37,040 nucleotides of DNA from an uncultured Oscillospiraceae bacterium (GCA_900764755.1 CAAFPE010000043.1:1-37040), one strand, 5' to 3'; shown: positions 1-7,202, counted from the stretch's first letter. Program-made: numbers and translations. Notes: generated by a model from the sequence alone, not told the origin.

Positions 1-2
1 GC

Positions 3-101
3 ACCCCGGAGGAACTGTTTGACGAGTTCCTCGACTCTGTTTACGCAGCCAAAGGCTGCGGCAGCATCGCCCAGGACGGAAGCCAGCGGCTTCCATCCTG
101 A
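3..101 (+). CDS. C-terminal end of an unidentified protein, cut by the window start
   Basis: An open frame runs in from the left edge and stops at TGA 99-101, giving 32 residues beginning TPEELFDEFLDSVYAAKG. The codons are GC-rich, unlike the AT-rich gene that follows and like the conjugative-element genes at 5.8-10.1 kb, so it may be the tail of another gene of that element. I cannot assign a family from so short a piece. The frame would have to continue upstream of the window for this to be real. Confidence 0.45.
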   Translation, partial: TPEELFDEFLDSVYAAKGCGSIAQDGSQRLPS

Positions 102-204
102 CCGTCGCTCTGATTCACTAAGTTCTACCGTGCAGGTGTCCAACTTGCACTTGCAATTTGCGTATAAAACAAAATTGATAGAATCGCAGAAAGGATTTAC
201 GCTT

Positions 205-1317
205 ATGAAAAAACAATGGATTACTTTACTAACAGGATGTGTGCTGGTATGCAGTATGCTGGCCGGATGCGGCTCAAAACCTCAAACATCAGCTCCAGCA
301 GCTGCGGGCAGCGATAAAGGCTGTACGGATGAGGCCATTCTGTCTCAGCTGAAAAATGACGGGACACCTGAGTTCGTACTGGATGGTACTTACTACACGC
401 TTCCTTTGGAAACTTCCCAGCTGATACAAGCCGGATGGAGTTTGGAAACGGAAGAATATGATGCGTCAGAGGTCTCTCTGCAACCCGGCGAGCGTATTTA
501 TGGGGAACTTTCCAAAGACGATCAGGAAATGGATGTGGCAATCGTAAATGCCGGGACAGAGCCATGCAAGCCTGCTGAGGGCGGAACGGTGGTAGAACTG
601 GAATACTCTGCCGATAAGGATCAACCAAATCCTGATTTCTTTGTAACGCTCAATGGGATCAACTGTGCGATGTCCAACGCAGCTTTACAAAAGGCGCTGG
701 AAGGTGTAGACGGATATAGACTGAATTCCGCAGGAAATATCGACATCAATCGTACTGTTGATGATGATGAAATTGCTGTTTATAAAGTCATTCTGGATGA
801 TGACTACACAGCAATCACGCTTGCTTCGGACAATGTTTTTGAATACAAGGATTATCAGCCGCAAGAGGCAAAAGAACAGGCATCTAATGAAAAGATTGCC
901 GCTTACAAGGATACTACAAAAGCCGAGATGGAGCCGTATGCTCAGGATTTCAATGCGATCATCGAGGGATATGAAGAAAATATGGTCGTTGGATTTTACA
1001 GTGAAGGTACTATTTGGGGCGAAGAAGTCGGTGAATATAAATCTATTGCCGGAACGCCGCTCGCTACGGATGTGTCTCTCTACATCGCAGAGGATACAAC
1101 CGGCCAGCTCTACTGTATTGCTAACCAGATTTTGAATGAAGATGGTACTGTAAGCACTGCCATTGAGCTTGAGGAAGGCGATCAGGTCAAGGTTTGGGGT
1201 TATGCTTCACAGTATCTGGAATTGCAGGAAGGTCTGAAAATCGTCGTGGTTCAGCCTGGTATCATTGAACGCAACGGCGAACTGGTGATCCTGGACAAAA
1301 ATCTGAAAGTAGACTAA
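205..1317 (+). CDS. Secreted lipoprotein of unknown function (370 aa)
   Basis: The ATG at 205 follows an AAAGGA-type ribosome site and gives a classic lipoprotein signal: MKKQ, a hydrophobic stretch, then lipobox LAGC with Cys at about residue 24. A longer in-frame reading back to position 19 would bury the signal peptide, so 205 is preferred. The mature part starts with an Ala/Ser/Pro linker and is acidic, with no catalytic motif I recognise. The C-terminal 90 residues (from about VVGFYSEG) read like a small beta domain. It leads a run of cargo genes (lipoprotein, PH-like, lipoprotein, membrane protein, lipoprotein). The role is unknown; a surface sensing or binding role is only inference. 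Confidence 0.8.
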   Translation: MKKQWITLLTGCVLVCSMLAGCGSKPQTSAPAAAGSDKGCTDEAILSQLKNDGTPEFVLDGTYYTLPLETSQLIQAGWSLETEEYDASEVSLQPGERIYGELSKDDQEMDVAIVNAGTEPCKPAEGGTVVELEYSADKDQPNPDFFVTLNGINCAMSNAALQKALEGVDGYRLNSAGNIDINRTVDDDEIAVYKVILDDDYTAITLASDNVFEYKDYQPQEAKEQASNEKIAAYKDTTKAEMEPYAQDFNAIIEGYEENMVVGFYSEGTIWGEEVGEYKSIAGTPLATDVSLYIAEDTTGQLYCIANQILNEDGTVSTAIELEEGDQVKVWGYASQYLELQEGLKIVVVQPGIIERNGELVILDKNLKVD

Positions 1318-1327
1318 TGCCTTTAAA

Positions 1328-1368
1328 GAACGCCGGGTGCATATATCAAAGGATTGCATCCGGCGTTC
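1328..1368 (+). terminator. Strong hairpin after the first lipoprotein gene
   Basis: GAACGCCGGGTGCA (1328-1341) pairs with TGCATCCGGCGTTC (1355-1368), a 14-bp stem with one G-T wobble and a 13-nt loop. It sits 10 nt after the stop codon. No T-run follows, so it may be a weak terminator, attenuator or mRNA-stabilising stem. Confidence 0.5.
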
Positions 1369-1400
1369 TCAACTTAAAACAATAATTAGGAGGAACAATT

Positions 1401-1859
1401 ATGCTTACAATGAATGAAAAAGATAAAAATGAAATGCTGGAAGCCATTTTGAACGAAAATGAATCCTATCAGTGCAAGTTATGGGCGGTCATCATGGCCG
1501 GGGCTGATACCTATGCACTGATTGGAGGACTTTCTACACTGACGGGGGGTGCTGCCGCTGCATTAGGCGCACTGAGCAATGCTTACTGCTATCTGGGAGT
1601 TACCGAGCAACACCTGAATATGGTCATTGTAAATTCCGTCAATGTCTCCAAAATTGAAAACCGGCTTTCTCTGCCTCTAAGCAGCATAACAAAGGCAGAA
1701 GTCAAGGGTGGGCTGCTGCCCGGAAGAAAAGTCGTAATGCTGCATTTTGGAAAAGAGAAAATGAAAATTTCTTTGATGAACAATGCGATTGGCTCTGATA
1801 TTCAGGGGCAGAAAGAAAATGTTGAGATGTTCTGCCAGATTGTTTCCAAACTCGGATAA
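1401..1859 (+). CDS. Small PH-domain-like protein of unknown function (152 aa)
   Basis: The ATG at 1401 has an excellent TAGGAGGA ribosome site 8 nt upstream. Residues 28-65 form a Gly/Ala-rich hydrophobic stretch that could be a membrane-associated hairpin. The second half (about 72-150) alternates short beta strands with a segment reading SITKAEVKGGLLPGRK, then VVMLHFGKEKMKISL, and ends in an amphipathic helix. That pattern resembles bacterial PH-like (bPH/YokE-type) domains, but I assign it only by pattern. There is no signal peptide, so it is probably cytoplasmic or membrane-attached. It lies 30 nt upstream of the next lipoprotein gene, probably in one transcript. Confidence 0.7.
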   Translation: MLTMNEKDKNEMLEAILNENESYQCKLWAVIMAGADTYALIGGLSTLTGGAAAALGALSNAYCYLGVTEQHLNMVIVNSVNVSKIENRLSLPLSSITKAEVKGGLLPGRKVVMLHFGKEKMKISLMNNAIGSDIQGQKENVEMFCQIVSKLG

Positions 1860-1889
1860 CCAGTATTATAAAGAGAGAGGAATCAGAGA

Positions 1890-2477
1890 ATGAAAAAAAT
1901 CTTAATTATGCTATTAACTATGGTGTTGCTCCTTGCTGGATGCGGTAAAAATGGGACTTCATCGCCACAATCTCCCTCTGATGAATCTGTGGCGGATCAG
2001 CAGGAACCTTCTTCTTCCGAAACCGAAATATCATCTGAAGATCATGCGATTCCCGGAAGTTATACCGTCCCGGAGGGATGGGAGAAATCTGAGAAGCATT
2101 CTACTGATTCGCAGATTTTCTACATAGAGGAAGGCCACGAAAATGATGAAAAGCCGGACAACATATCCATCCATGTAGGAAAGAACAAATATAGTCTGGA
2201 GGAGCATGAGCAGTTCCGGGATGCGATCGTCCAACAGATTTTGATGCAACTGGATGGTATTGAAGCACAACTGAACGGGGATGGAACCTATACCGAGCAG
2301 GGAGATCTACTGTATATCTTTACTATCGACGAGGGCGATATTGTCACCACGCAATACTATATTGTAAAGGATTACGGGTTCTGCCTGATCCAGCTTACAA
2401 ATTTCAGCGGATCAGAAACCACCGAACAGGCCGCCAGAGACATGGTAGATAGCTTTGTTTGGGATACAGAAGGATAA
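1890..2477 (+). CDS. Secreted lipoprotein of unknown function (195 aa)
   Basis: The protein begins MKKILIMLLTMVLLLAGCG, a short lipoprotein signal with lipobox LAGC (Cys about residue 18). A Ser/Glu/Gln-rich low-complexity linker spans about 20-52. The folded part has the look of small PsbP/DUF-type lipoproteins of Firmicutes: YTVPEGWE, a central beta-rich region, and a C-terminal helix ending in MVDSFVWDTEG. That last impression is weak. GAGAGAGGAA precedes the ATG. It sits between the PH-like gene and the six-helix membrane protein, suggesting one membrane-surface module. Confidence 0.75.
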   Translation: MKKILIMLLTMVLLLAGCGKNGTSSPQSPSDESVADQQEPSSSETEISSEDHAIPGSYTVPEGWEKSEKHSTDSQIFYIEEGHENDEKPDNISIHVGKNKYSLEEHEQFRDAIVQQILMQLDGIEAQLNGDGTYTEQGDLLYIFTIDEGDIVTTQYYIVKDYGFCLIQLTNFSGSETTEQAARDMVDSFVWDTEG

Positions 2478-2517
2478 ATTGACACAGGAACAGTGATTTT
2501 ATAGGAAAACGACGAAG

Positions 2518-3723
2518 ATGGAGAAACGAAAACTTTCAGGAAAAACAATTTTGAAGCTGGCAGGGGCACTTTTGGCTCTGGCTTATTTGGGATTTTGCCT
2601 CTATGCGGGTATTACCGGGAAATTTCCGAATATGCACAAAGCCGAGCATGTGATGCGTTTCGGTGACCTTAAAAACTGGGTGTCCGGCGGAATATCGGCT
2701 GTGATGATTTTTGCCCTGTGCATTACTTCTGCTCTCAATGACCTAAATCTCCAAAAGGGACGCAAAAAATCATTTTTACCACTTTTTCTCACCATGATTC
2801 TGCCCATTATCCTTTTACTGCTTTTGGAGTCTTATCTGGATATTGGTTGGATCGGGATTGTCCTTTATGCCGGTATTGCAGTTTTTCTATTTGGCGTTGC
2901 ATGGACTCCACAACTGTTGAATCAGTGGATCGCCCGCCGACTTTTACGAAATGAACCGATGAGCGGCAAGCAACAAGTACAGATTATTGAGTGGATTCAT
3001 TTTCATCCGCTGAAAAAGCTGTTGATTTTCGGACTGTGGGGCTTTGGCGTCGTGCTGGTTCTGCGTGGCATTTGGGTAACGGCAACCGGAAAAATCGAAA
3101 TGGATGGAGAGCTTTTTCTGTTTTTACTTGGCACAGCAGTTCTGGTTGTGGCTCTGTTTCAGAAAATGAGACGCTATATCTGCACGCCTTACCGGAACAT
3201 ACCGGTACTGAATCAGATTCTCAGCAAAAAACAGTTGGAGCAGCTGTTGGATGGAGAACACTTTGAACCAATAGAATTTGAAGATGAGGGCATGAAAAAA
3301 TATCTGGAAATTTACCGAAGCCAAAATTTTATGCTGATTGGCGGTAAGCTGCTCTCAAAAAAGCTGGCTTTATGGGTCACAATGAATCGGTCAGGAAATG
3401 ATGCGTCCTTGAAGGTACTTTACCTTAACGGCATGACGGCCAAAGCGAAAGTAGATCTGGATATTCGAGGGGATCGGTACAAGGAGTTTACTGCTGTGCT
3501 AAAAGAATTGATTGGATACGAAGGCACTCTTAAACTGGATGAAAAAGAAGAACAGCTGGCACAGAAATTTGCGTCCTTTTTCCCAGAGCAAACTTCCGAA
3601 CAGGACCGTGTCGCTGCTTTTCTTTCTCAGGATGTGACAGCGATCCGGCAGGACTATATTCAGACCTTCTCTCCGCCGCCAGATCCCCGAAAGAAAAAAC
3701 GGAGTAGACGGGAACGGGAATAA
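2518..3723 (+). CDS. Integral membrane protein with cytoplasmic C-terminal domain (401 aa)
   Basis: Six hydrophobic segments lie near residues 11-31, 54-72, 86-104, 108-128, 167-187 and 198-216. About 185 soluble, charged residues follow, ending in a basic KKKRSRRERE tail. The soluble part (about 235-385) has alternating strands and helices and a DExGMKKYLE stretch, but no motif I can name. The start at 2518 lies 40 nt after the previous stop, with a weak GACGAAGATG context, so the start is less certain than the frame. It may pair with the upstream lipoprotein. Function unknown. Confidence 0.75.
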   Translation: MEKRKLSGKTILKLAGALLALAYLGFCLYAGITGKFPNMHKAEHVMRFGDLKNWVSGGISAVMIFALCITSALNDLNLQKGRKKSFLPLFLTMILPIILLLLLESYLDIGWIGIVLYAGIAVFLFGVAWTPQLLNQWIARRLLRNEPMSGKQQVQIIEWIHFHPLKKLLIFGLWGFGVVLVLRGIWVTATGKIEMDGELFLFLLGTAVLVVALFQKMRRYICTPYRNIPVLNQILSKKQLEQLLDGEHFEPIEFEDEGMKKYLEIYRSQNFMLIGGKLLSKKLALWVTMNRSGNDASLKVLYLNGMTAKAKVDLDIRGDRYKEFTAVLKELIGYEGTLKLDEKEEQLAQKFASFFPEQTSEQDRVAAFLSQDVTAIRQDYIQTFSPPPDPRKKKRSRRERE

Positions 3724-3792
3724 AAGATTTTCTTCATTTTTCAATGGAGAAAGGCTTACGAAAATAAAGAGAATTTAACTTGGAGGTTACCT

Positions 3793-4338
3793 ATGAACTA
3801 TGATATGAATATGATTAAATACCGTAAAAATGGTTTTTTTAGAATTGCAGCAACTGTTCTGATGATCTGTTTTACACTATTTGGGCTTACCGCTTGCGCC
3901 GGTACTACTGACAGCAAAGATAATAACGATGATAATGCACTGATACAAGGAACATGGGAAATAGATACCGGCTCTGGTGCTGGTTATAAATTCGTTGACG
4001 ATAAGTTTATGTGGTTAAAATCCATCGAGAATGTTAACGATAACTACTGGTACGGAGATGTTGAGTATTATAACGGTGCTGAAGCAATGGAAATAGCAGG
4101 ACTAACAGAGGAGGACCTTAAGAGCAGCCTGCCAGGTCTTAAACCTGAAAACATTTTTGTAACAAAATTAGATCCCCAAAAAATCATTACCGATGGTGAG
4201 GATAAAACTGCTACCAATATGAACGATCAAACCTTATGGACTCGCTTATGGCTTATTGAAGAAAATGAGGACAATGTTGTTGCGGTAGTGTTTGATTTAG
4301 AAACTTTTAGTATGGAGAGCTACACTAAAGTTAAGTAA
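3793..4338 (+). CDS. Secreted lipoprotein of unknown function (181 aa)
   Basis: TTGGAGG lies 8 nt before the ATG at 3793. The leader is long (about 36 residues) with a basic n-region, a hydrophobic core and lipobox LTAC; the following CAGTTDSKDNNDDN is a flexible linker. The mature part contains IQGTWEIDTGSG and a WYGDVEYYNG segment, reminiscent of small beta-barrel lipoproteins. In-frame ATGs at codons 5 and 7 are possible alternative starts. The gene is distinctly AT-rich. Function unknown. Confidence 0.75.
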   Translation: MNYDMNMIKYRKNGFFRIAATVLMICFTLFGLTACAGTTDSKDNNDDNALIQGTWEIDTGSGAGYKFVDDKFMWLKSIENVNDNYWYGDVEYYNGAEAMEIAGLTEEDLKSSLPGLKPENIFVTKLDPQKIITDGEDKTATNMNDQTLWTRLWLIEENEDNVVAVVFDLETFSMESYTKVK

Positions 4339-4429
4339 AAAACAGGAATTAGAAGTTGTGTAATTGAAATGTCACAGATGTATTGGGAGAAAGAGTTATG
4401 GTTATAAAGAACTGGGAAGGAGAAATATT

Positions 4430-4750
4430 ATGGCTGTTGATAACGCAAGTCAGATTGATGCAATCGCAAACGATAAAGAAAATGCTTGTTTGGTACTCCT
4501 TATTACCGACCATTTGAATTGGGACAATGAGTTTGAACACTTGAAGATTTTACAAGATAAAATCAATGCGTATGTGGCTTTTATCGAAAGCGAACAGTAC
4601 GATGAAATATACCCCAATGCTGATTTTAAGATGGCTATGATAGAAATCCATTTCAAGTATGATATAACAGATAACTGCCAGAAATTTTTGCAAGTAGTTC
4701 AAGATCAATTAGGACGGATAGGGATAAAAATCAAGGCACAGATTAGCTAA
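4430..4750 (+). CDS. DUF6572-like protein (106 aa)
   Basis: The chosen ATG at 4430 has GGAGAAA 7 nt upstream, and the product starts MAVDNASQIDAIANDKE. The pattern of SQIDAIANDKE, then a beta strand VLLITDHLNWDNE, an EHLxxLQDKINAY helix and a C-terminal IHFKYDITDN strand is what I recall of the DUF6572 family. That is from memory, not from a search. The protein is cytoplasmic with no signal. It ends the AT-rich run that began at 205 and is followed by a repeated terminator. Members of this family occur among accessory genes; its biochemical role is not known to me. Confidence 0.65.
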   Translation: MAVDNASQIDAIANDKENACLVLLITDHLNWDNEFEHLKILQDKINAYVAFIESEQYDEIYPNADFKMAMIEIHFKYDITDNCQKFLQVVQDQLGRIGIKIKAQIS

Positions 4751-4818
4751 CAGTTTCCAGTTTGTAGAACTTAGTAAAACAAAATTCAGTTTGCATAACA
4801 GGCAGCCCAACCACAATT

Positions 4819-4877
4819 AAATCTTCACCGCTTTACTAAGCAGGAGATCCGAAAAGGTCTCCTGCTTTTTTGCACCC
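4819..4877 (+). repeat. Terminator-containing repeat, uninterrupted copy
   Basis: This 59-nt stretch, from AAATCTTCACCGC to TGCACCC, recurs at 5595-5720 on the same strand with only a few changes. The second copy is exactly 67 nt longer, which equals a 63-nt palindromic element plus a 4-nt target duplication. The copy here represents the empty site. The two copies bracket the HTH/membrane-protein gene pair. Confidence 0.85.
4839..4871 (+). terminator. Intrinsic terminator inside the first repeat copy
   Basis: AGCAGGAGA (4839-4847) pairs with TCTCCTGCT (4858-4866), leaving a 10-nt loop, and six T's follow (4866-4871). This is a textbook terminator ending the transcript that carries the DUF6572-like gene. 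Confidence 0.85.
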
Positions 4878-4939
4878 ACAATTGGATATGGAACTTTAAG
4901 GCACTTGCTGTTTTCAGTTTGAAATCATGTATTACTCTA

Positions 4940-4994
4940 TTGACAAAATGTAATGAATTAATTACAATAAAAATGTAATCGGTTCATTACATTT
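4940..4994 (+). promoter_or_regulatory. Promoter with two tandem palindromic operators
   Basis: TTGACA (4940-4945), a 17-nt spacer and TACAAT (4963-4968) make a near-consensus sigma-A promoter. The spacer and -10 are covered by AAATGTAAT-N6-ATTACAATA (4946-4969), and a second, perfect copy AAATGTAAT-N6-ATTACATTT (4971-4994) follows 25 bp downstream, just before the ribosome site. The adjacent gene encodes an HTH protein, so negative autoregulation is the natural reading. Confidence 0.8.
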
Positions 4995-5012
4995 AGGAAA
5001 GGAGAGATTACT

Positions 5013-5216
5013 TTGATATGGAACAGGATTAAGGTGTTGAGGGCTGAAAGAGATTGGACGCAAGCTGACTTAGCAGATAGGGTTGGTATTTCACGACAAG
5101 CAGTCATATCAATAGAAAAATATAAATATACGCCCTCTTTGGAATTAGCTTTCAAGATAGCAGAAACATTTGGTGTATCTATTGATGAAGTTTTTAAGTA
5201 TGGAGAGGAGAAGTAA
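5013..5216 (+). CDS. Small Xre-family HTH regulator (67 aa)
   Basis: The TTG at 5013 is preceded by AAAGGAG (4998-5004) and gives M-IWNRIKVLRAERDWTQADLA. This matches the compact Cro/CI-type regulators common in Firmicutes, which begin just before helix 1. The HTH recognition helix is in the segment ISRQAVISIEKYKYTPSL, and the protein ends soon after helix 5 (GVSIDEVFKY), so it is a bare DNA-binding domain. It should bind the two AAATGTAAT palindromes at its own promoter. The next gene starts 1 nt after its stop codon, so the two are cotranscribed. Confidence 0.9.
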   Translation: MIWNRIKVLRAERDWTQADLADRVGISRQAVISIEKYKYTPSLELAFKIAETFGVSIDEVFKYGEEK

Positions 5217-5217
5217 A

Positions 5218-5532
5218 ATGAACGAACAAACAATTATTTTGATTTTTCTTGTTATGGCATTAGGTATAACTCTTTGGCTATATATTCTAAAAGCTATAAA
5301 ACAGGTGAACTATAAAGGTGATGAGCGTTGGAAACTAATACAATTAAAAGCGAATAATGCCGCAAATCTTGCACATTCGATTTTGATAGTTTTAATTGCT
5401 GTTCTACCATTTTTTATAAATATGCAAACAACAGTTACACTCCAACGAGTTTCAATTTTGGCTTTGCTCTATATTGGAATACGCAATTTAATTGAACTGG
5501 TTGCAACGATTTATTTGGACAAACAATTATAA
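5218..5532 (+). CDS. Three-helix membrane protein paired with the HTH regulator (104 aa)
   Basis: The ATG at 5218 overlaps the end of the GGAGAGGAGAAG ribosome site within the HTH gene, so translation is probably coupled. Hydrophobic segments lie at about 5-22, 50-68 and 78-98. A charged stretch with KGDERWKLIQLKANNAANLAHS lies between the first two. HTH regulators followed by a small DUF2178-like membrane protein are a recurrent gene pair in Firmicutes, but the function of the membrane partner is not established. It ends 62 nt before the second terminator repeat. Confidence 0.8.
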   Translation: MNEQTIILIFLVMALGITLWLYILKAIKQVNYKGDERWKLIQLKANNAANLAHSILIVLIAVLPFFINMQTTVTLQRVSILALLYIGIRNLIELVATIYLDKQL

Positions 5533-5594
5533 AAGTGTATTGAATAGTTACCGAAATTACTCAAGTGGAAATGGAAGAAAGAAAATCCATAATA

Positions 5595-5720
5595 AAATCT
5601 TCACAGCTTTACTAAGCAGGAAATCTGAAATGATATGCTCCCTTTATGAGAGACAGTGAAAAAACAAACTGTCATCATGAAGGGAGCATATCAGAAAAGG
5701 TCTCCTGCTTTTTTGCACCC
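5595..5720 (+). repeat. Second copy of the terminator repeat, interrupted by an insertion
   Basis: It aligns with 4819-4877 apart from a few substitutions and a 67-nt insertion in the terminator loop. The arms AGCAGGAAA and TCTCCTGCT still flank the insertion and the T-run still follows. The terminator has been converted into a long two-tier hairpin and may still stop transcription. Confidence 0.85.
5631..5693. mobile_element. 63-bp MITE-like palindromic insertion with 4-bp target duplication
   Basis: The ends TGATATGCTCCCTT and AAGGGAGCATATCA are perfect inverted repeats, and pairing extends inward to about 19 bp with one mismatch. An inner GACAGT/ACTGTC pair lies around an A-rich loop. GAAA occurs on both sides (5627-5630 and 5694-5697) but only once at the empty site (4851-4854). 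It has no coding capacity. The transposase family that would recognise these ends is unknown to me. Confidence 0.8.
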
Positions 5721-5826
5721 TAAATTAAATGTATCACAGCTAAAACTATCGAAAACAAAATAGGAAGATACCATAAAAGAAGGTTTTCTTTGGATAGTGC
5801 TTGTCTTTTTTGAATTCATCACTTGA

Positions 5827-6072
5827 CATTGTTGCAAAGAGTTGATGACCCCCGATGAGGTGCGGACCCTGGATAACGACTATGCCCTGCTGTTCATTCG
5901 GGGGGAACGCCCTGTGATGGACAAGAAGTATGACATTCTCAAACACCCCTATATCAAGCTGACGGAGGACGGCGGGGCAGGGCCCTACGTTCACCACCCC
6001 GGCCTGACTTACGCCCAGGCCGACCTGTCCACGCCCTTTGAGAGCCTGGATTACATCGAAATTCTGGAATAA
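5827..6072 (+). pseudogene. C-terminal stump of a VirD4/TraG-type coupling protein
   Basis: The frame opens after a TGA at 5824 and encodes KELMTPDEVRTLDNDYALLF, followed by IRGERPVMDKKYDILKHP. This is the characteristic end of the VirD4-like coupling ATPases of clostridial conjugative elements. All ATPase motifs are missing: the intact protein is about 600 residues and only about 80 remain. Composition changes abruptly from AT-rich upstream to GC-rich here, placing the break near 5825-5840. The pilin gene follows 15 nt later, as in intact elements. Confidence 0.8.
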
Positions 6073-6087
6073 GAAAGGTTGATTTTC

Positions 6088-6438
6088 ATGTTGAACAAAA
6101 CACACAACCAGTCGAATACCCTTTCTCAGCGGCGGACCGGAAAGGTCCGCCGTCTCTATTTCTCCGCCATCCTCATGTTGGCCCTGTGCGCCGCCCTGGC
6201 CTGCCCGGCCCTGGCCGCCGACACCGATCCTCTTACTATTGTCAACAACCTTAGCGACTTTATCTTTTCCTGTATCAAGGCCATCGGCGTCATCATCTTG
6301 GGCTGGGGTATCGTCCAACTGGGTATGTCTATCCAGTCCCACGACGCCAGCCATCGCACCCTGGGTATCCTCTGCGTGTTCGGCGGGCTGCTCATCGCTT
6401 TTTCCAAAGAGATTTTGAGCGCCATCGGCGTGGTATAA
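6088..6438 (+). CDS. Maff2/VirB2-like conjugative pilin-type protein (116 aa)
   Basis: GAAAGG (6073-6078) favours the ATG at 6088 over the in-frame TTG at 6079. The product has a basic n-region, a long hydrophobic signal (about 25-40) ending in ACPALAA just before ADTDPL, then two membrane helices (about 58-78 and 92-112). This is the layout of TrbC/VirB2-type pilins, here of the Maff2 family found next to VirD4 and VirB6 homologues in clostridial elements. It is complete, but the element around it is not, so it is unlikely to serve conjugation. Confidence 0.8.
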   Translation: MLNKTHNQSNTLSQRRTGKVRRLYFSAILMLALCAALACPALAADTDPLTIVNNLSDFIFSCIKAIGVIILGWGIVQLGMSIQSHDASHRTLGILCVFGGLLIAFSKEILSAIGVV

Positions 6439-6454
6439 CGGTGGGCGGCGGATC

Positions 6455-6485
6455 AAAAGTCCCCTCAAATTGAGGAGACTTTTTG
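6455..6485 (+). terminator. Hairpin terminator after the pilin gene; repeated at 8043
   Basis: AAAAGTC on the left pairs with GACTTTT on the right, with CCTC/GAGG pairing inside and ATT in the loop; T's follow. A 21-nt stretch (6455-6475) is identical to 8043-8063 after the VirB6-like gene. A terminator here would uncouple the pilin from downstream transfer genes. Confidence 0.7.
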
Positions 6486-6487
6486 AA

Positions 6488-6539
6488 TTGACAGCAGGGT
6501 AATAATTACGTTATAATTCAGTAAGAATAATAACTGAAT
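6488..6539 (+). promoter_or_regulatory. Promoter and candidate operator of the toxin-antitoxin operon
   Basis: TTGACA (6488-6493) and TATAAT (6512-6517) are separated by 18 nt. ATTCAGT (6516-6522) and ACTGAAT (6533-6539) form a 7-bp inverted repeat with a 10-nt spacer that overlaps the -10. Phd/YefM antitoxins typically repress their own operons through such palindromes; binding here is inference. Confidence 0.75.
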
Positions 6540-6553
6540 GGAGGGGAGCAAGC

Positions 6554-6820
6554 ATGGTGATTAAATCTGCTACCGCTTTACGGAATGACTATGACGGAAT
6601 GGTGAAGTTATCCCAGGAGCGCCAGGAGCCGATTTTCCTGACACGGAACGGGGATGGGGAAATGGTGTTTCTTCCGATTGAACTGTGGGAGAAGCGGGAG
6701 GCTGAACTAAACCTGCTGGCCGAAATGCTGCGCCGGGAGCAGAATCTGGTCGCCGGTGCGAAAACCTGTTCCATGGAAGAAGTGGAGGCCCTGACGGAGG
6801 AAGTGCTGGGTGAAGGTTGA
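6554..6820 (+). CDS. Phd/YefM-family antitoxin (88 aa)
   Basis: GGAGGGGAGC lies just before the ATG at 6554. The N-terminal half (MVIKSATALRNDYDGMVKLS, then EPIFLTRNGDGEMVFLP) is the Phd/YefM dimerisation and DNA-binding fold. The C-terminal half, rich in Glu and Leu, should be the unstructured toxin-neutralising tail. Length is normal for the family. The toxin frame overlaps its last 11 nt. It neutralises the toxin and probably represses the operon through the 6516-6539 palindrome. Confidence 0.88.
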   Translation: MVIKSATALRNDYDGMVKLSQERQEPIFLTRNGDGEMVFLPIELWEKREAELNLLAEMLRREQNLVAGAKTCSMEEVEALTEEVLGEG

Positions 6821-7121
6821 ATGGCTGTATGAGGCGCGGAATGAATATCGGGATATTCTCCAGTTCTACCGCAGCCAGGTGGGAACAAAATACGCCCGCG
6901 CATTTGCGGACAAGATTTTGAAGGCGGCGCGGCAGTTGTCAAGTTTCCCGGAATCAGGAGTTCTGAAATGTGAAACACTGATGGGCAAATACGGATTTCG
7001 CGCCCTGTTTGTCGACCAGTATGTGCTTGTTTACAAAATGCAAGGTGAGACCATATATATCTACCATCTGAAAGACGCGAGAAAAGATTATATCTATCAA
7101 ATATTTGGGCTTGAGCCCTGA
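6810..7121 (+). CDS. RelE/ParE-superfamily toxin (103 aa)
   Basis: The GTG start at 6810 overlaps the antitoxin gene, giving translational coupling. The sequence MKVEWLYEARNEYRDILQFY, then a helix with ARAFADKILKAARQL, FPESG, and the strands YGFRALFVDQYVLVYKM and IYIYHLKDARKDY, follows the ParE/RelE fold. The usual order of alpha-helical hairpin and beta sheet with an R-x-L-F-V strand is present. Whether it cuts ribosome-bound mRNA (RelE-like) or acts on gyrase (ParE-like) cannot be decided from sequence alone; the FPESG element and long first hairpin lean to ParE/RelE plasmid-type toxins. Confidence 0.85.
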   Translation: MKVEWLYEARNEYRDILQFYRSQVGTKYARAFADKILKAARQLSSFPESGVLKCETLMGKYGFRALFVDQYVLVYKMQGETIYIYHLKDARKDYIYQIFGLEP

Positions 7122-7139
7122 CGCATATAAAAACTGCTT

Positions 7140-7188
7140 GAAACGCATATTCCAGCCGAAATTAAGGCGGAATATGCGTTTCTTTTTT
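7140..7188 (+). terminator. Terminator of the toxin-antitoxin operon
   Basis: GAAACGCATATTCC (7140-7153) pairs perfectly with GGAATATGCGTTTC (7169-7182), a 14-bp stem followed by a T-run (7183-7188). It isolates the module from the VirB6-like gene that begins 15 nt later. Confidence 0.9.
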
Positions 7189-7202
7189 GCGAGGTGATTC
7201 AT

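Noticed and set aside
5746..6468. 240-aa minus-strand frame over the VirD4 stump and pilin
   Set aside because: Plus-strand frames match known conjugation families; this one does not.
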